64,000 nucleotides of DNA from contig CM023483.1 in assembly GCA_013339685.2 (NCBI GenBank), forward strand, positions 19,890,640 through 19,954,639, given 5' to 3'. How positions within the stretch are numbered: the stretch's first letter is position 1; each line of letters begins with the position of its first letter. The position numbers and the translations under genes are program-made. Source of the DNA: Hyalomma asiaticum. Taxonomy: Eukaryota; Arthropoda; Arachnida; Ixodida; Ixodidae. This document shows, one piece after another, positions 23,743 through 35,957 of this stretch. The notes beneath the pieces were generated by a model. The model searched no databases, was not told where the DNA came from, and worked only from the letters and a program-made list of their open reading frames with translations.

Positions 23743-25976
23743 AACAAATGCAGTTATTCACGTGCTCTCGAGTAACGCCGCTGCCGCTATCGCATCGCGC
23801 TTCCTAATCTTCAGAGTGACGCAGTTCGTCGGTTGCCCCATCTTCACGAAGATGAGCTCTGCGTAGAGAATCGGGGCGTCCTGCCGCAGCGCAGGCGACG
23901 CGGAGCGTTTATTACGAGGATTAGCGCGGCGACGTCACTTTCGCATCCGCAGCCGTGGCGAAACTCTGCCAGACAGGCATCGGCGTCACGGCTCGGAAAG
24001 GCTAGGTAGAGCTGCGGCGCTGCTATTTTGATATAGTGTCCGATTAATCGCTCCAACCTTCATGTACTAGTGGGCGGAGGGCATGACCGCAAGTGAAGAA
24101 AGAAGCCTGATGAAACGGCTTTTCCTTTATTTAGTAGTGTGCTAAAGGCTTAAGCGCAAGAGTAGAAGCGAGTGCGCGCGCAATTGCCGCACGTTGGACA
24201 TTCGATAGATATGCACGCGCACTTCTTTCATGACTTCCTCATGATGTGTGTGAACGCATCCGGCTGTTTTCGCCAGCTTAAACACCTTCGTTCCCAAAGC
24301 GCCCCTGGACCACAGTAAGGAGTTCAGTTGCAGTGTTGCAGTTGTAGATGAGTTGGCAACGAACACGTAGCCGCGATAAGTTTCTTTTTTCAAAGCGACG
24401 TAGTAATAGCGAAGTTACACGTATTTCATCGAAAATAGGTCCATCCTCGTTTCACTTTTTCATCCGCTAGGAGCTGCCTGGGCGCGGCCGCCGAGTTCTG
24501 TTGCTTTGCGCCAGTTAATCATCCTGCGAAAGGCGGTGTTAATGGCCTCGTCAATGCAATGGAATCACATGGCGACTCGTTCTTTTGAAGAACCTCTATG
24601 GGAGACGTTTCTGTCCGCATGTCCTCTGCCACTGCCCGCAATGGCAGGGCGAGCAACGCGACGAGGAAGAGGGAGCACGCATAATTGCTTGCAGGCCTTT
24701 CCGTCAATCGTACACTATTCGTTCAATCGTCACCAACTCCCCAACAATCGATCCTCTCACGATAGACCCTGATAGCAATTTGTGAGACGCTGGGGCGACA
24801 GGTTTGGCATCTCTGCGCACTAGGCTTATCCGGTATGCTGCGTCACCACCACCACCACCATCACAATCGCGTCAAAGACAAAAGCCTCACGTACTTTTCT
24901 TGTTGGTCTTAGAAAAAAAAAACTGTCTGGCGATGCTTTTACAAACCAACGTGCAAATAACAAAACAAAAGGCCTCCGGAAAGCCCGAAACTACGATCAC
25001 GCATGCAGTAAAACAAAGACGATAACTTATCGTAAGCGAACTTAAACTCCCCTGGAATGATATGCTATCAGATCACGTACGTTCCTTGAAACCCCGATCC
25101 TCCATATCAATATCATTGGGAGTCGCATACTAGCACAGCAACGCTTGGCTTGCGGGAGGTTTCCCTATACATTTCAATAGACTCGGGTTACTGATGAAAA
25201 ACCGTCTGGTCAGGCGAAATCATTGTTACGAAAGGCGGTCACTGGCCACACGGAACAAAATAACGCTTTCGAAGACCGTTACGGATATCTCCACCGTGAA
25301 CAACGGATCTTTAAGCCACATTGTGCTTTAACTAAAGTCACTGACCCGTTCTGTCCTGATACATTTCGACACAACACCAACAGCGAAAGTTGCGAAAACA
25401 GGCACAGGCAGCCTGACATTCGATGCGGGATAAAGTCGGAAGAAAACGTGCAGTCTACGTATATAGAGATTCTGCACGTTAGGAGAGGTGGTATCATGGA
25501 ACAAAGAAGGCTCATATTTAATTCACTACGAGAGAGAAGCTCCAGTCCGCATCCCGGCCGTGTAAACTCCCAAGGGTATCCCGTGTCGTGCGTTGGCGTG
25601 CTAGAATGTCGACAGAGAGAAGCGAAAAGCAGTAACTTTTGTGGTGCAACGCAAGTGCAAAGAAGGCCGTATATATGCCAAGTCCTGCTACAAAATGAAA
25701 CAAGTTTCTTCTGATGAGCTCCGTTGTACTTCGTCTTCTTCTTGAAGCTCACGCGAACGGGCGAAAATAAGGGAGAGAAGAAAATTTAATAGCTCCTGCC
25801 ACTTGTTGCATGGTACGGCAGATTAAAAAGGTTAAGCTCTGCAGATGACACTTCCATGAAGAATGATTATTATGGCGCATTTATTATACCCGCATATAGA
25901 AACAGCGCGACGAATAATTTCAAGCAAAAAGAAAAGCATAGAAAACAATAGATACAAATGCAAAGCGTTATTCAAA
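23743..25976. other. Intergenic with CpG-rich stretches
   Basis: The stretches 23860-24010 and 24470-24670 are notably richer in G, C and CpG than their surroundings and could be exonic or promoter DNA. One contains GACGTCAC, like a CRE site. Open frames there (23844-24056, 24506-24785) show no family signature. Opposite-strand open frames of about 160 codons at 25223-25752 are discussed under rejected items. Confidence 0.35.
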
Positions 25977-26038
25977 TTCTTAGAATGTTGATTGATCGAT
26001 TTCTGGGGTATTGCGTCCCACAACCCTTCTTAGAATGT
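25977..26038 (-). mobile_element. 38-bp SINE insertion with 12-bp TSD
   Basis: The interval 25989-26026 is the last 38 bp of the Ruka-like SINE on the minus strand: GGTTGTGGGACGCAATACCC, CAGAA, then the ATCGATCAATCA tail. It is bracketed by perfect copies of TTCTTAGAATGT at 25977-25988 and 26027-26038. The body is therefore a genuine, extremely 5'-truncated insertion rather than an eroded full element. Confidence 0.9.
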
Positions 26039-28445
26039 ACTTATAAGACTGTACTAAGACTAAAGCAAGTATCCGTAGAAAGGTTTATTGTGGAAGTTCC
26101 GTAAGAATCTCACATTGCTTGAAAGTGGTAACAGCAAGAGCAAAGTCTGGTTATGACAATATATATATGCAGACAACGGTAATTCAGAAAGTAACGCCCG
26201 TCTGCTCATAACGCGAAAACTGTCAATTAGTACATGCCTTTCGTGGCAGATGTAGTTTCGTACAAGCTTCTTCCCTTTCCTGTGCTATCGTTTTATTTTC
26301 CGAGCACCCGTCATAACGCCGCATTCGTTTTTTTTTTGTTTTTTTTATCTATATGGATGAGAAGAATACCACCGCCTATGAATCGCCAGTTCAGAAAAAG
26401 GCTTATTCACAACGATGGTACAGCCATTGTGGGGTCTCAGCGTACAATATCTGTGCCTTGATGGTCACAAAATATGGCGAAAGCATCCCATGCCCCTTTT
26501 GTCGATATATCAATGGGCACACAGAAATCGAACCCGACAACATACTTCGCGAGTGGCGGTAGCAACGTTTTTCGCGGACATTTTTGTCTGAATTACGCTA
26601 AAAGCAAAGCACCGAACACAAACGACAACTTCAGTGCCTTTAGCAATATTCACTAAATAGACATTCATTCTGAATCAGCGGTCTCAAGATATACGCAAAC
26701 GTCCCCTCATTTTCGAATAGCCCTCATATATATATGATGCTGCTGAAAATAGTAACGTTCAGCAACTTGCAGGCTTTCTTGTTGCATATAACGCCCCACC
26801 CATTGTCCTCCTGGCATAGACCTTCCCCCAAAGCCACGTGACACACTAGCAATGGCCGGCCTGATCCACTCCCACTCCGCCATCGTCCGCTACCGCGATG
26901 CACTTCAGTGGATCTCATGACAGTCGCCAGCATATGGAAGCGCCCTTTTTTTTTTTTTGTTCATTTGCTTAGTTAAACGTAAGCAATTAGTGTGGGTGCT
27001 TTTATTTTCCCCAATGCGTGCAAATGTTCTCTCACCGTGCTTGTGGGCTGGAAATACGACACGTGTCAGCATTTGCGTCGTTTCATACTGAAAGCGCATT
27101 GCAAGTGTAGCTTTTTCTTGTTATAAGATATCTCGCCATAGCTGGAGCTTCGTTCGAGCTCAAATATGAGGAAATGTCGTATTTATAGTAGTGACCACAA
27201 AGTGTAAAAACTTCAGTTTGTTGTTGCCCTAATTTGTGAAGAAAGGACTTGTTATTTCGTTTTCGGCAACGCATCTCAAGTAGTCTCAACCAGTTCCTGC
27301 GCAGACATGCGCAGACATGCAAAAAAGGTATCTACATCCATATCAAATATGCACGTGACTTCAATCGTTAAATACAACACTTTGTGTAGTTAACTCTGTT
27401 ATTTGTAAAGAAGAAGAGTGGTGACATAAATTTGTCTGCAAACCACGAGCTCTGTTATGATATAGAAATGAGGGCTAAGCCTATCTTTGGCTTTTGCACG
27501 GCTATAGGGCCTCTGAGGCACAAGTTCAACGTTCAGCATTCTTGCCACTTGTGACAGGTGCCGAAGGTGTTAAAATCTTCCTGAAATACTTTCTGAAAGT
27601 TGAACCGTATTCGCGCGATTAGGGCCCAACTGACCACCGTCAAACATACGCGATCACTTCGGATAAGAAAACTGCTTTCCGTACGACACCGTAACATTGC
27701 TATGAACGACCACTCGCAAACAAGCCAGGGGAAGGCGTGGCTCTGAATGCTTGCGAAAAGGTCGACTACCAAGTCTGTTGCGCGTCACCTTCCTAAATAC
27801 TTTATCAGGGTGTGCGACTTTCCATGCATAGTTAACTACGTACCTTCCATTCGAAGAGCACCAAAAGGCAGCGCGATGCGATCACGCACGTCTTGCGTGC
27901 TTTTCGCAACGCATAAGGGATTGCAAAGGTGTTTGCGTAGTCTAAGACTCAAGCTCTTTGTGTCATGCACCACGGACCATTAGAGGCTTAGCTGACGGCT
28001 CCGCCGCTTAACTTTAGCCGAAACGTATAACAAATTCAAGAATGTTGCACGCGGTTGCCGAAAGAAAATTCTTAACAGTGTGAAAAACAAAGCGATGCAT
28101 GTTTTGGAGCGTCAAGCACGTTCTTAGTTGCAAGCGTGCGCGGCCTCAAAGCACCGCAAATCGCCTCAACCAGCACGGCGCGAAGCTATGCTCCATACCA
28201 AGGCCTGCGTCGCGAGTTTCTGGTCTGGAAAAACAGCACGCTTCTTTCGTGATTTTGATCAAAATAACAGCGCGAACTTTCTTGCGCAGTTCGCGCTGCT
28301 ATCATCAAAATGTAATAACAGCTAACCCGTACCCAAACCTTGCTTCAGTTTTTTTGTGATTTAGGTAGACAGCTTTTTCGTCACTTTCTCGAGCCCATCA
28401 TCCCGACTGCTGCGCGGTAGTTATGACTGCTTGTGCGATTACAAA
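26039..28445. other. Intergenic; imperfect inverted repeat near 28.3 kb
   Basis: No gene is supported. At 28250-28313, ATTTTGAT...CAGCGCGAAC pairs with GTTCGCGCTG...ATCAAAAT around an 11-base loop. T-rich runs lie at 26330 and 26949. Confidence 0.5.
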
Positions 28446-29015
28446 TTACACAATCCCAGAGCGCCCTCCTGCAGAGTTGCGTTCTGGCAACCGTTCGCGT
28501 GCCGAGTTGCCGTTAGGCGGTAATAAATGCGCGCACAGAGTATTTATTTCTCGTGTATGCATTCTACCAACGCCTTCTTCGCAATATTTCACCTCCTCCC
28601 TGCCTTGCCGTTCCTCGCCCCTCATTTGCATTACTTCACTGTGCACACTTAGTAGAAACGTTACTCTGTCGTCTTGAAGCAGTGCTTCGTGGTTCATATT
28701 CAGCCCTCGTGAAAATTTGCGAGAACATTCCTTGTCGCCGTCGTTCATAGATTCAGAAAGTTGTGCCAGGGTTTTTTTTTTTTTTTTTCTATGCGCCTTA
28801 CAGTGAGCTCTAAGATAATGCAGTGGTTCGCAGTGGTGCAGTGTATTTTCCGCAAAGCTAAGGTTTTCGCTACGCTTTGATAGCTCTAAAAATATGACTA
28901 AGAAGGTCCTTGACCAATGCGAACTTTGCCTAATGAGCCTGGCACATGTAGGTATACAGGACCATGTCATGCTTGGACCGTGAATTAGTTGAGTAATAAA
29001 ATAATTGCATAGCAT
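28446..29015 (-). other. 189-codon open frame, unassigned
   Basis: This is the longest minus-strand open frame outside recognised repeats. It is hydrophilic in its second half and includes a run of lysines encoded by a poly(T) tract (about 28772-28789). No domain, signal peptide or homologue is recognised, and length alone is compatible with chance in 64 kb. I do not call a gene. Confidence 0.12.
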
Positions 29016-29513
<498 letters not shown>

Positions 29514-29644
29514 CAGCAACAAAAGAAAAAAGACGAGTAAAATAATAATGGCACGTGCAAGCATACAAGACAAACTTTTAAATACGCAGCGGAGAGACAA
29601 AAAAAAAACAATTATGAAGTATAAGGTGCTGAGATTTTAATGTT

Positions 29645-30560
29645 ATACGTATATTCAGCGCAGAAAAATTGTTTTGCTAAATGTGTAATTATCGGTTATA
29701 TGAGCAATGTCATGGGAAAGGTGATTCCAGCTTACACATCTTCTGGGCATGAGAGTCATGAAAACGTTTTGTGTGACTAGATGGGATCCCCACATTATGG
29801 CGGTGATCAATGTTGCTGGTCGATGGTCTAATTAGTAATTTATCCTTCAGATAATTGTTGTGTTAAATTTTATGGAAGTGACCTAATAAAGCTACTGACC
29901 TGCGATGAGTGAGAAGCGGAAGGGACAAACTTAATTCCATGGTTGCTACAGTGCTTTCCGGGTATTAGTTAAAAAGTATAAAACGACATGCGCGGTTTTT
30001 CACAGATTCCTTATCGGAAACGTACGAATCAACCCCAGGACTCTAGACACATGCAGAATGTTCTAATTTTGGGCGAACCGCTGTTTCATAAAGCAATAAT
30101 TTTAGAGAGCTAGATGAACAGCGCCAAGCGTGCGGTTGGCGCTATTTGCGATATGTTGAACGTGAGTGTCCCAAGAAAGGTTAAAAGATAACGTAGGCAC
30201 CCGCGTGCTTGTATATTAAAATAGGTTCAAGATCAACGTCGTTAATGTGGTAAGTAGCGGAAATGCTTGAATTACGAGAAATGTGGACATTCTCACACTA
30301 ATTAATATTCAGTTCCATGTTCCGATTTATATCGGTCCAAAACTGTTTATTTCGGACTGAAGGTGACTTATATCATTATCGTGAATAATCTCGCGGTGAA
30401 TAACCAAATCATCTACAAGATAATGGCAGCATAGATATCAGCACTGCCGTCATTAGACAAACCCAATACATCAACATTAACGGAATTTCTGATGGAATAT
30501 CCCACAAAACGATGCCACGATACTGAAGCGAATCCAGGCACCAGAAAATTTATTGCTTAT
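29645..30560 (-). pseudogene. Heavily decayed LINE, RT C-terminal half
   Basis: The minus strand, read across several frameshifts and stops, gives the expected order of a jockey/CR1-like ORF2. First comes the remnant catalytic motif LVDDLVIHRE (about 30388-30420). Then LQSEINSFG, and INDVDLEPILIYKHAGAYV (the YKYLGV region). Then NLSWDTHVQHIANSANRTLG (about 30135-30195), LLYETAVRPKLEHSACV, NRACRFILFN, LSLPLLTHRR and FHKI. Finally LLIRPSTSNIDHRHNVGIPS and PRRCVSWNHLSHDIAHI, close to 29700. The catalytic YADD is changed to LVDD. It is far older than the LINE at 32.8-36 kb. The boundaries are where I lose the similarity. Confidence 0.75.
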
Positions 30561-31755
30561 TTGAGAGCTCCCACATTATGATACAGGTAAATTTACGACA
30601 GAGCGCGATGCTGTACGCTACAAAATATGCATACTCCAGCCACCTATAATATATATAACATGTCCTCTGGAAATACAGAAACGTCGCTCTGCATGAATAC
30701 AGGAATCGACAGTAGCCACCCTCGTTAGGATATATTGGTCCGAGGCGTGTTTTACTAAAACTACATTCGCTACACTCGCAAAGCGGTGCTCACTCTTCTT
30801 GCTGGACATATGTGTTGCCCCATTGCAAGCACGGTCGTTGCTTAGAAAATCATTCATGAATGCACACCTCGTAAATATTCACGGTGGAGTCGTTTAGCCC
30901 GATAATGCAGCACATACACACCCGCACACGTCGCATTTTCACATTCAATCCACGTAAGAAGACTGTAGTGGCTTTTTCATTTCATCATTATATGTATGCT
31001 TCCCTAGCTAGTTTACCGTAACTACAGCTGTTATTTACTGATGTATTTGGTTTTTATTTGCCTTTTAAGTGCATCTTACTCGCGGAAAGTTAACAATACC
31101 GCACGGTCTTTTTAAGTGACATGTGGGGCTAAGAATCATATGTTCTCTCTTGAGGCGGCAGAGAGACGGCGAGGATCGTATATCAGGAGCAGTCTCCTTG
31201 CTATGAGTAACGACCACCTCACAACCACCGAGATGCGCAGTGCCTGTATATTTCAGACGCGTTTTTCTGAGAAGTATACACGTACATTTCGAAGCATATT
31301 TTGACGCATTATGCGTTTCTTTTATGCCCTGACACATTTCAGTGCAGTCGTTAAGCGCACTCGTGGCAATCGTTCTTATGCTTCACGATCATGCCTTCTC
31401 TTACTACAACTTCTGAGGAGGTCAACCGCCTCTCCCTTTCATTCACTCATTCGATTATCGACCGATCCTTCCTCTTTTTCTGAACAAAGCCTCTAACGGC
31501 TCACTAGTGCGGTACCTGTGCTGTCGTGGAAGTTGTCGGCGTCTGCCGACTGCCGGGTTGCGAGGCCAGTGCGTTAATGATTCAGCCACTGTCACTTCAG
31601 CACGAGCACGCTTTAAAGCAAGGTTTTATATGTATGAAGAAGTAGGCGGAAGCGCAAGGAGGGCGCCCAGAAATGTGCACGCTCTTCAGTGCACACTTGG
31701 CAAACGACGAAGATATGAGCATACTCGATCAGTATGAATCCCTCGGATTTCTACT
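30561..31755. other. Intergenic, nothing recognised
   Basis: No gene or repeat is identified. Small open frames around 31065-31337 and 31507-31737 are unassigned. Confidence 0.5.
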
Positions 31756-31810
<55 letters not shown>

Positions 31811-32042
31811 TGAGTGAGTGAGTGAGTGAGTGAGTGAGTGAGTGAGTGAGTGAGTGAGTGAGTGAGTGAGTGAGTGAGTGAGTGAGTAAAGGGAGGGAGG
31901 GAGAGAGAGAGAGAGAAAGAAAGAAAGAAAGAAAGGAAGGAAGGGAGGAAGGGAGGGAGGGAGGAAGGGAGGGAGGGAGGAACGAAGACACGGGCATGCT
32001 AATATTTGTTTATCTCCATATTGCTTGGGGGGGGGGGGGGGG
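31756..32042. repeat. Compound purine microsatellite
   Basis: (AAAG)n at 31756-31810 is followed by (TGAG)n at 31811-31887. Then come GGGA, GA, AAAG and GGAA/GGGAGG tracts to 31982, and a G16 run at 32027-32042. The plus strand is almost wholly purine apart from the T in TGAG. Confidence 0.95.
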
Positions 32043-32780
32043 TAAAGATCCCTTTTTCTTTCTTTTTTTTTCCCCGAAATAGTACAGAATTTATTTCTTA
32101 CGTTACTATTGCCCCATACACCGCCTGAATGCGGAATGCTGCTGTTGCAGCCGGACCGTAGGGGCCGGAAATGTAGTTATCACTAAAAGCAGCGTCAATC
32201 TAAATAGCTAACGTTATACCTCAAAACCAGTAAACCCTTTTCCATTCAGATCTCATTGATCGCTTAGGAAGTTGGAGCGTTTCAGTTTTTGGACGCCTTT
32301 TGCAAGGCAGTTTGTGCGTGAGCTGATTCATGGGTATATGGCGTAGCCCGAACTCTTTCTCCAGGAGTGCACAATTCGCGAAACCATGTATTGTGAAAGA
32401 GGTATCCGCGTTCTCTTTTCGTTAATAATGTTTGTGAAGGTGAGGTGAAATTCAGTGTTCTCACACAAGGACTGAACAACACCGTGGCTCTGTGAAGTGC
32501 GACACGCTGTTGATGCGTTAAAGTAATGATTGGACATCACATATGTCAACCAAATATCGGCAGATTATTCCGCATCCTCTGCAGGACAACGAGCACATCA
32601 AATTATCTCTGATTAGATCTATGTTGCGCTAGCTTGCCCTGCCTTATAATCCTGTGAATTTCGGATCGACCAATGATTAAACAGTGTTGAGTAATGTTGC
32701 TCAGATGTAGCATTTAGCAGTATGTTTCTAATCGCGCAAAGGTTTTCTCATAGGAAAGCAAAGGAACATCAGCAAAGTTT
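32043..32780. other. Intergenic, nothing recognised
   Basis: No supported feature. Ends at the AATTC-repeat tail of the LINE. Confidence 0.5.
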
Positions 32781-33353
32781 AATTCAATTCAATTCAATTT
32801 TATTTTCCAGTATATACATGCTGGATGGTTGCGTTGGGTTAAAAGTTACATAAGTAGCTTGACGGGACCCAACGACCAAACTATACAGGGCAGTAACAAC
32901 AAGCAGCCAGGTGCAGTGGCGAGCAAATCAACAAAAAAAATGCTACATACAATACAAATACCGCTATACAATACAATACCGCTATAGCATGAGTAATAAA
33001 TACAAATAATAACACAGAATAATAACACCGTACTACTGTAGCAATACTAGCTAGTTGAAACAAAATCAAACACTGGTCATATAGCGTAGCAAGAAATTCA
33101 TGTAAGCAGAAATACTTTGTTAAAGGAAACGACATAAGTTACACACAATGCAATTACGCAAAATGTCACAGTATGTGACTGCAAGTGAACGAAATATAAG
33201 CGCACGTCTTTTTTACTGAGCATGTGAATATCTTCATATTTATTTAAAGTAGATGGTAGGTTATATACCAACGATTGATGTTTATAGTTCGTCCTGAAAT
33301 ATGGAACTGACCATGTCTCCGGGTTCCTTGTGTTGCATTAATGCTACGACGTT

Positions 33354-35259
33354 CTAGAGATGCCAACTGTTTATGTAGTTCTTCAGGGATTCGGAAGCAT
33401 ATCGCGCAGTATGTAATAAACGAAAAGTATAAAGGTTGTCCATTCTAATAACATTATACTTAGGAAACGCTTCTCTGGTGGTAGAATAATAGTCTATGTT
33501 GCCAATATGGCGAATAATCTTCTTTTGTAGCATCAGAACTCTACGTATGTTAGTTGTAGTGGTTGTGCTCCACACTAAGGCGCAATAATTTAAGTGGGCA
33601 TGAAATAAAGCGTTGTAAATCTGTACTTTGGCCTTTGTAGGCAGCAAACTACGACATCGTGATAGGACACCTGTCACAGAGGAGAGCTTTTCACATAGGT
33701 ATTTTACATGCATGTCCAATGTGAGCTGTGAAGAAAAGTGCACGCCAAGGATTTTGTGGCTGTCGACTATTTCGATTTCTTGACCTTCTAAAGCAATAGT
33801 ATTATTCAACTGAAGCAATTTGTTCTTGGAGCGAAAAATAATTACCTTAGTTTTCTTCGCGTTGATTCTAAGTTGATTAAGCTGACACCAGGTAGATAAC
33901 TTTCTTAGTAGTTCATTACAATCCGTTGTCAAGTTGTGCGCGTCGTTCCCAGATAATATGACAGTGCTGTCATCAGTGTATATGATAAATTCAGCATTAG
34001 TATCAATATTCACAATGTCATTGATGTAGATATTAAATAAAAGCGGCCATAAAACGCTTCCTTGAGGCAAGCCAAATTTGTTTATTAGAAAAGACGACAT
34101 GTGACCGTTCACGTAAACACACTGGTATCTGTCTTAAGTAAGACTCAAACAGTGATAAGCAGCTACCACGTACTCCGTAACATTCTAGTTTGTCTAACAA
34201 AATGTTATGACTTAGGCAGTCAAATGCCTTACTAAAATCTATAAATAACGGCAGCGCATAGGCTTTCCTTTCAATGTTCCTTATTATCGTTTCCTTAATT
34301 GACAGAAGGGCTGTCTCGGTTGACCTGTGTTTCCTAAATCCGTGTTGCGCGTTAGTTATGACACCAAACCCATCCAAGAAATTTACCATACGACAGTGTA
34401 TAATTTTTTCTAGCCCCTTGGAAAACACAGGTAACACCGAAATTGGCCGGTAGTTGTTGGGGTCATTAGGGCTACCTGCTTTCAATATTGCCGAAACCCT
34501 AGCGTATTTCATTGCCTGGACAAATACGCCCGATTCAAGTGTTAAATTAAATATGTGAGCAAGAGCAGGAGAAATAGATGTTATACAATGCTTAATAGGA
34601 CCTAGTTGCAGGTTGTTGATGTCTAACGCCTTAGTATTTTTCAAGGATTGAAACGTAGCGCAGACTTCGTATTCATCAGTAGGCTGGACATAAATCCTAT
34701 TGGCAATAAGACTTGCGTTTGTTTTTCCGGACGTTGCAGCGCAGGTGTGATAGGCAGCAGGAATGGCAGCGTTAATGAAATGTTGGTTAAAGTGATTGGC
34801 GAGGGCCTCGCCTTTTAATTGAGTACCGCCATGAAGTATACTGCTTGGACCACTTTGTTTGGTCCGCCGACCAAGAACATCGTTTATTATTTTCCATGTC
34901 TTATCAGGCCGTTGATATGAGGCGGACAGAAAAAGTTGCTCGTAATAAGCTCGTTTGGCACACCGTAGGTCACAAGTTAATTGGTTTCGAAAAGCTTTAA
35001 ATTCCTTTAATTTTATTTGCGAACGTGACTTCAAAAATGAATGATACAAGGAATATTTACGAGAGATCATTTTCAAGTGTTCTTTCGTTATCCATGGCTT
35101 TCTTGCTTTTTTCTGTGGTTTTACTTGTTTCATTGGAAAATGCCTTTCATATATTTTTATAAATTTTCCTATGAACTCATTGTATGCCTCATTGGCGGAA
35201 GCTAATGTCAAGACAGAAGACCAGCCTTGGGCCATTATTTTTAAAGGCAGCCAGCCCAC
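33354..35259 (-). pseudogene. LINE ORF2 reverse transcriptase, frameshifted
   Basis: Two overlapping minus-strand frames together encode an RT. The first (34033-35259) has the pre-RT motif RKPWITKEHL (residues 53-62), NNYRPISVLP (268-277), QHGFRKHRSTETALL (305-319) and the metal-binding block FIDFSKAFDCLSH (339-351). The second (33354-34112) has GLPQGSVLWPLLFNIYINDI (14-33) and the catalytic block YTDDS (45-49). Its thumb region contains KILGVHFSSQLTLDMHV, and it ends with a conserved CR1-like tail. A single-base deletion near 34131-34136 breaks the frame between SYLR and the QC/NGHMSS segment. The substitutions of the usual G in GSVLGP by W, and of A in YADD by T, suggest further decay. In an intact copy this enzyme would reverse transcribe the element RNA at a nicked target. 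Confidence 0.92.
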
Positions 35260-35291
35260 TTTCTGTTATTCGCTGAACAGTCAATGTCTCT

Positions 35292-35541
35292 CGCCCCGCC
35301 ACGGTGGTCTAGTGGCTACGGTACTCGGCTGCTGATCCGAGGGTCGCGGGATCGAATCCCGGCCGCGGCGGCTGCATTTCGATGGAGGCGAAATGTTGAG
35401 GCCCGTGTGCTGTGCGATGTCAGTGCACGTTAAAGAACCCCAGGTGGTCGAAATTTCCGGAGACCTCCACTACGGCGTCTCTCATAATCAGAGCTGGTTT
35501 TGGGACGTTAAACCCCACAAATCAAATCAAAATCAAATCAT
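35292..35541 (+). mobile_element. Ruka-like SINE inserted in the LINE
   Basis: Full-length plus-strand tRNA-derived SINE. The Pol III A box (TGGTCTAGTGGCTACGG, about 35304-35320) and B box (GGGATCGAATCCC, 35348-35360) lie in the tRNA-like head. The body has TGTGCGATGTCAGTGCACG and TTAAAGAACCCCAGGTGG. The 3' end is AATCAAATCAAAATCAAATC instead of poly(A). Perfect 14-bp target-site duplications (CAGTCAATGTCTCT) lie at 35278-35291 and 35542-35555. It interrupts the endonuclease-RT linker of a minus-strand LINE and so is younger than it. It encodes no protein and depends on a LINE for movement. Confidence 0.95.
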
Positions 35542-35555
35542 CAGTCAATGTCTCT

Positions 35556-35957
35556 ACCTCACGGTTTCGAATTGCCCTTTGATTTTCATATAGCGCATAA
35601 ACAGGGAGGTGATCACTAAAGTCCGAAGCAACAGTACCTGTGGTGTAAATTTTTGTCTCTGCATTTATTATTAAAAGGTCGAGGCATCACAATGTGCGGC
35701 ACGTAGTGCGAGTTGGAGTAATAATTAAATTTTTGAAACCACTCGAAGACACTAATGTACCAAATTCTCTGGAAGCAGTGCTGTCATCGTGAATATTGAT
35801 GTTAAAGTCGCCACCGCATGTCAAGTGAAAGTTGTTTTTGCAAATGAAGTCCAGGAAACTTTAATACAATTCTAGGAAACGCCTAATATTTCCACCCGGT
35901 GGGCGATAAACAACAGTGAATACTTCATTTTGATCAACAGGAATACTTCATTTTGAA
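35556..35957 (-). pseudogene. LINE APE endonuclease, C-terminal half
   Basis: Continues the minus-strand LINE upstream of the SINE. Visible motifs in order are EVFTVVYRPPGGN, the catalytic GGDFNINIHDD, a segment FGTLVSSSGFKNLIITPTRT, and the C-terminal TGTVASDFSDHLPVYA, whose SDH carries the active-site histidine in this family. In-frame stops after FLELY and within TCRTL show it is dead. The N-terminal third of the domain is missing. Confidence 0.85.

Larger units (their letters stand above)
32781..35957 (-). mobile_element. CR1/jockey-like LINE, 5'-truncated
   Basis: Minus-strand non-LTR retrotransposon, the best preserved element here. Its 3' end is at the left: the strand reads AATAAAATTGAATTGAATTG (about 32785-32805), a pentanucleotide-type tail as in CR1/L2-like elements rather than poly(A). 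About 550 bp of 3' UTR precede the reverse transcriptase, followed upstream by the second half of an APE-type endonuclease. The endonuclease N-terminus and any ORF1 are missing, consistent with 5' truncation. A Ruka-like SINE (35292-35541) sits between the RT and endonuclease parts. A 23-bp direct repeat (35911-35933 and 35934-35956) lies at the truncation border. The copy is inactive. Confidence 0.9.

Noticed and set aside
25223..25752. Overlapping open frames of 163 and 157 codons on opposite strands
   Set aside because: Both strands are open across the same bases, there is no domain or codon signature, and about one frame this long is expected by chance in 64 kb at this composition.
28446..29015. 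189-codon minus-strand open frame as a gene
   Set aside because: No recognisable domain, includes a lysine run from a poly(T) tract, no start context or splice evidence. Kept only as an unassigned frame.
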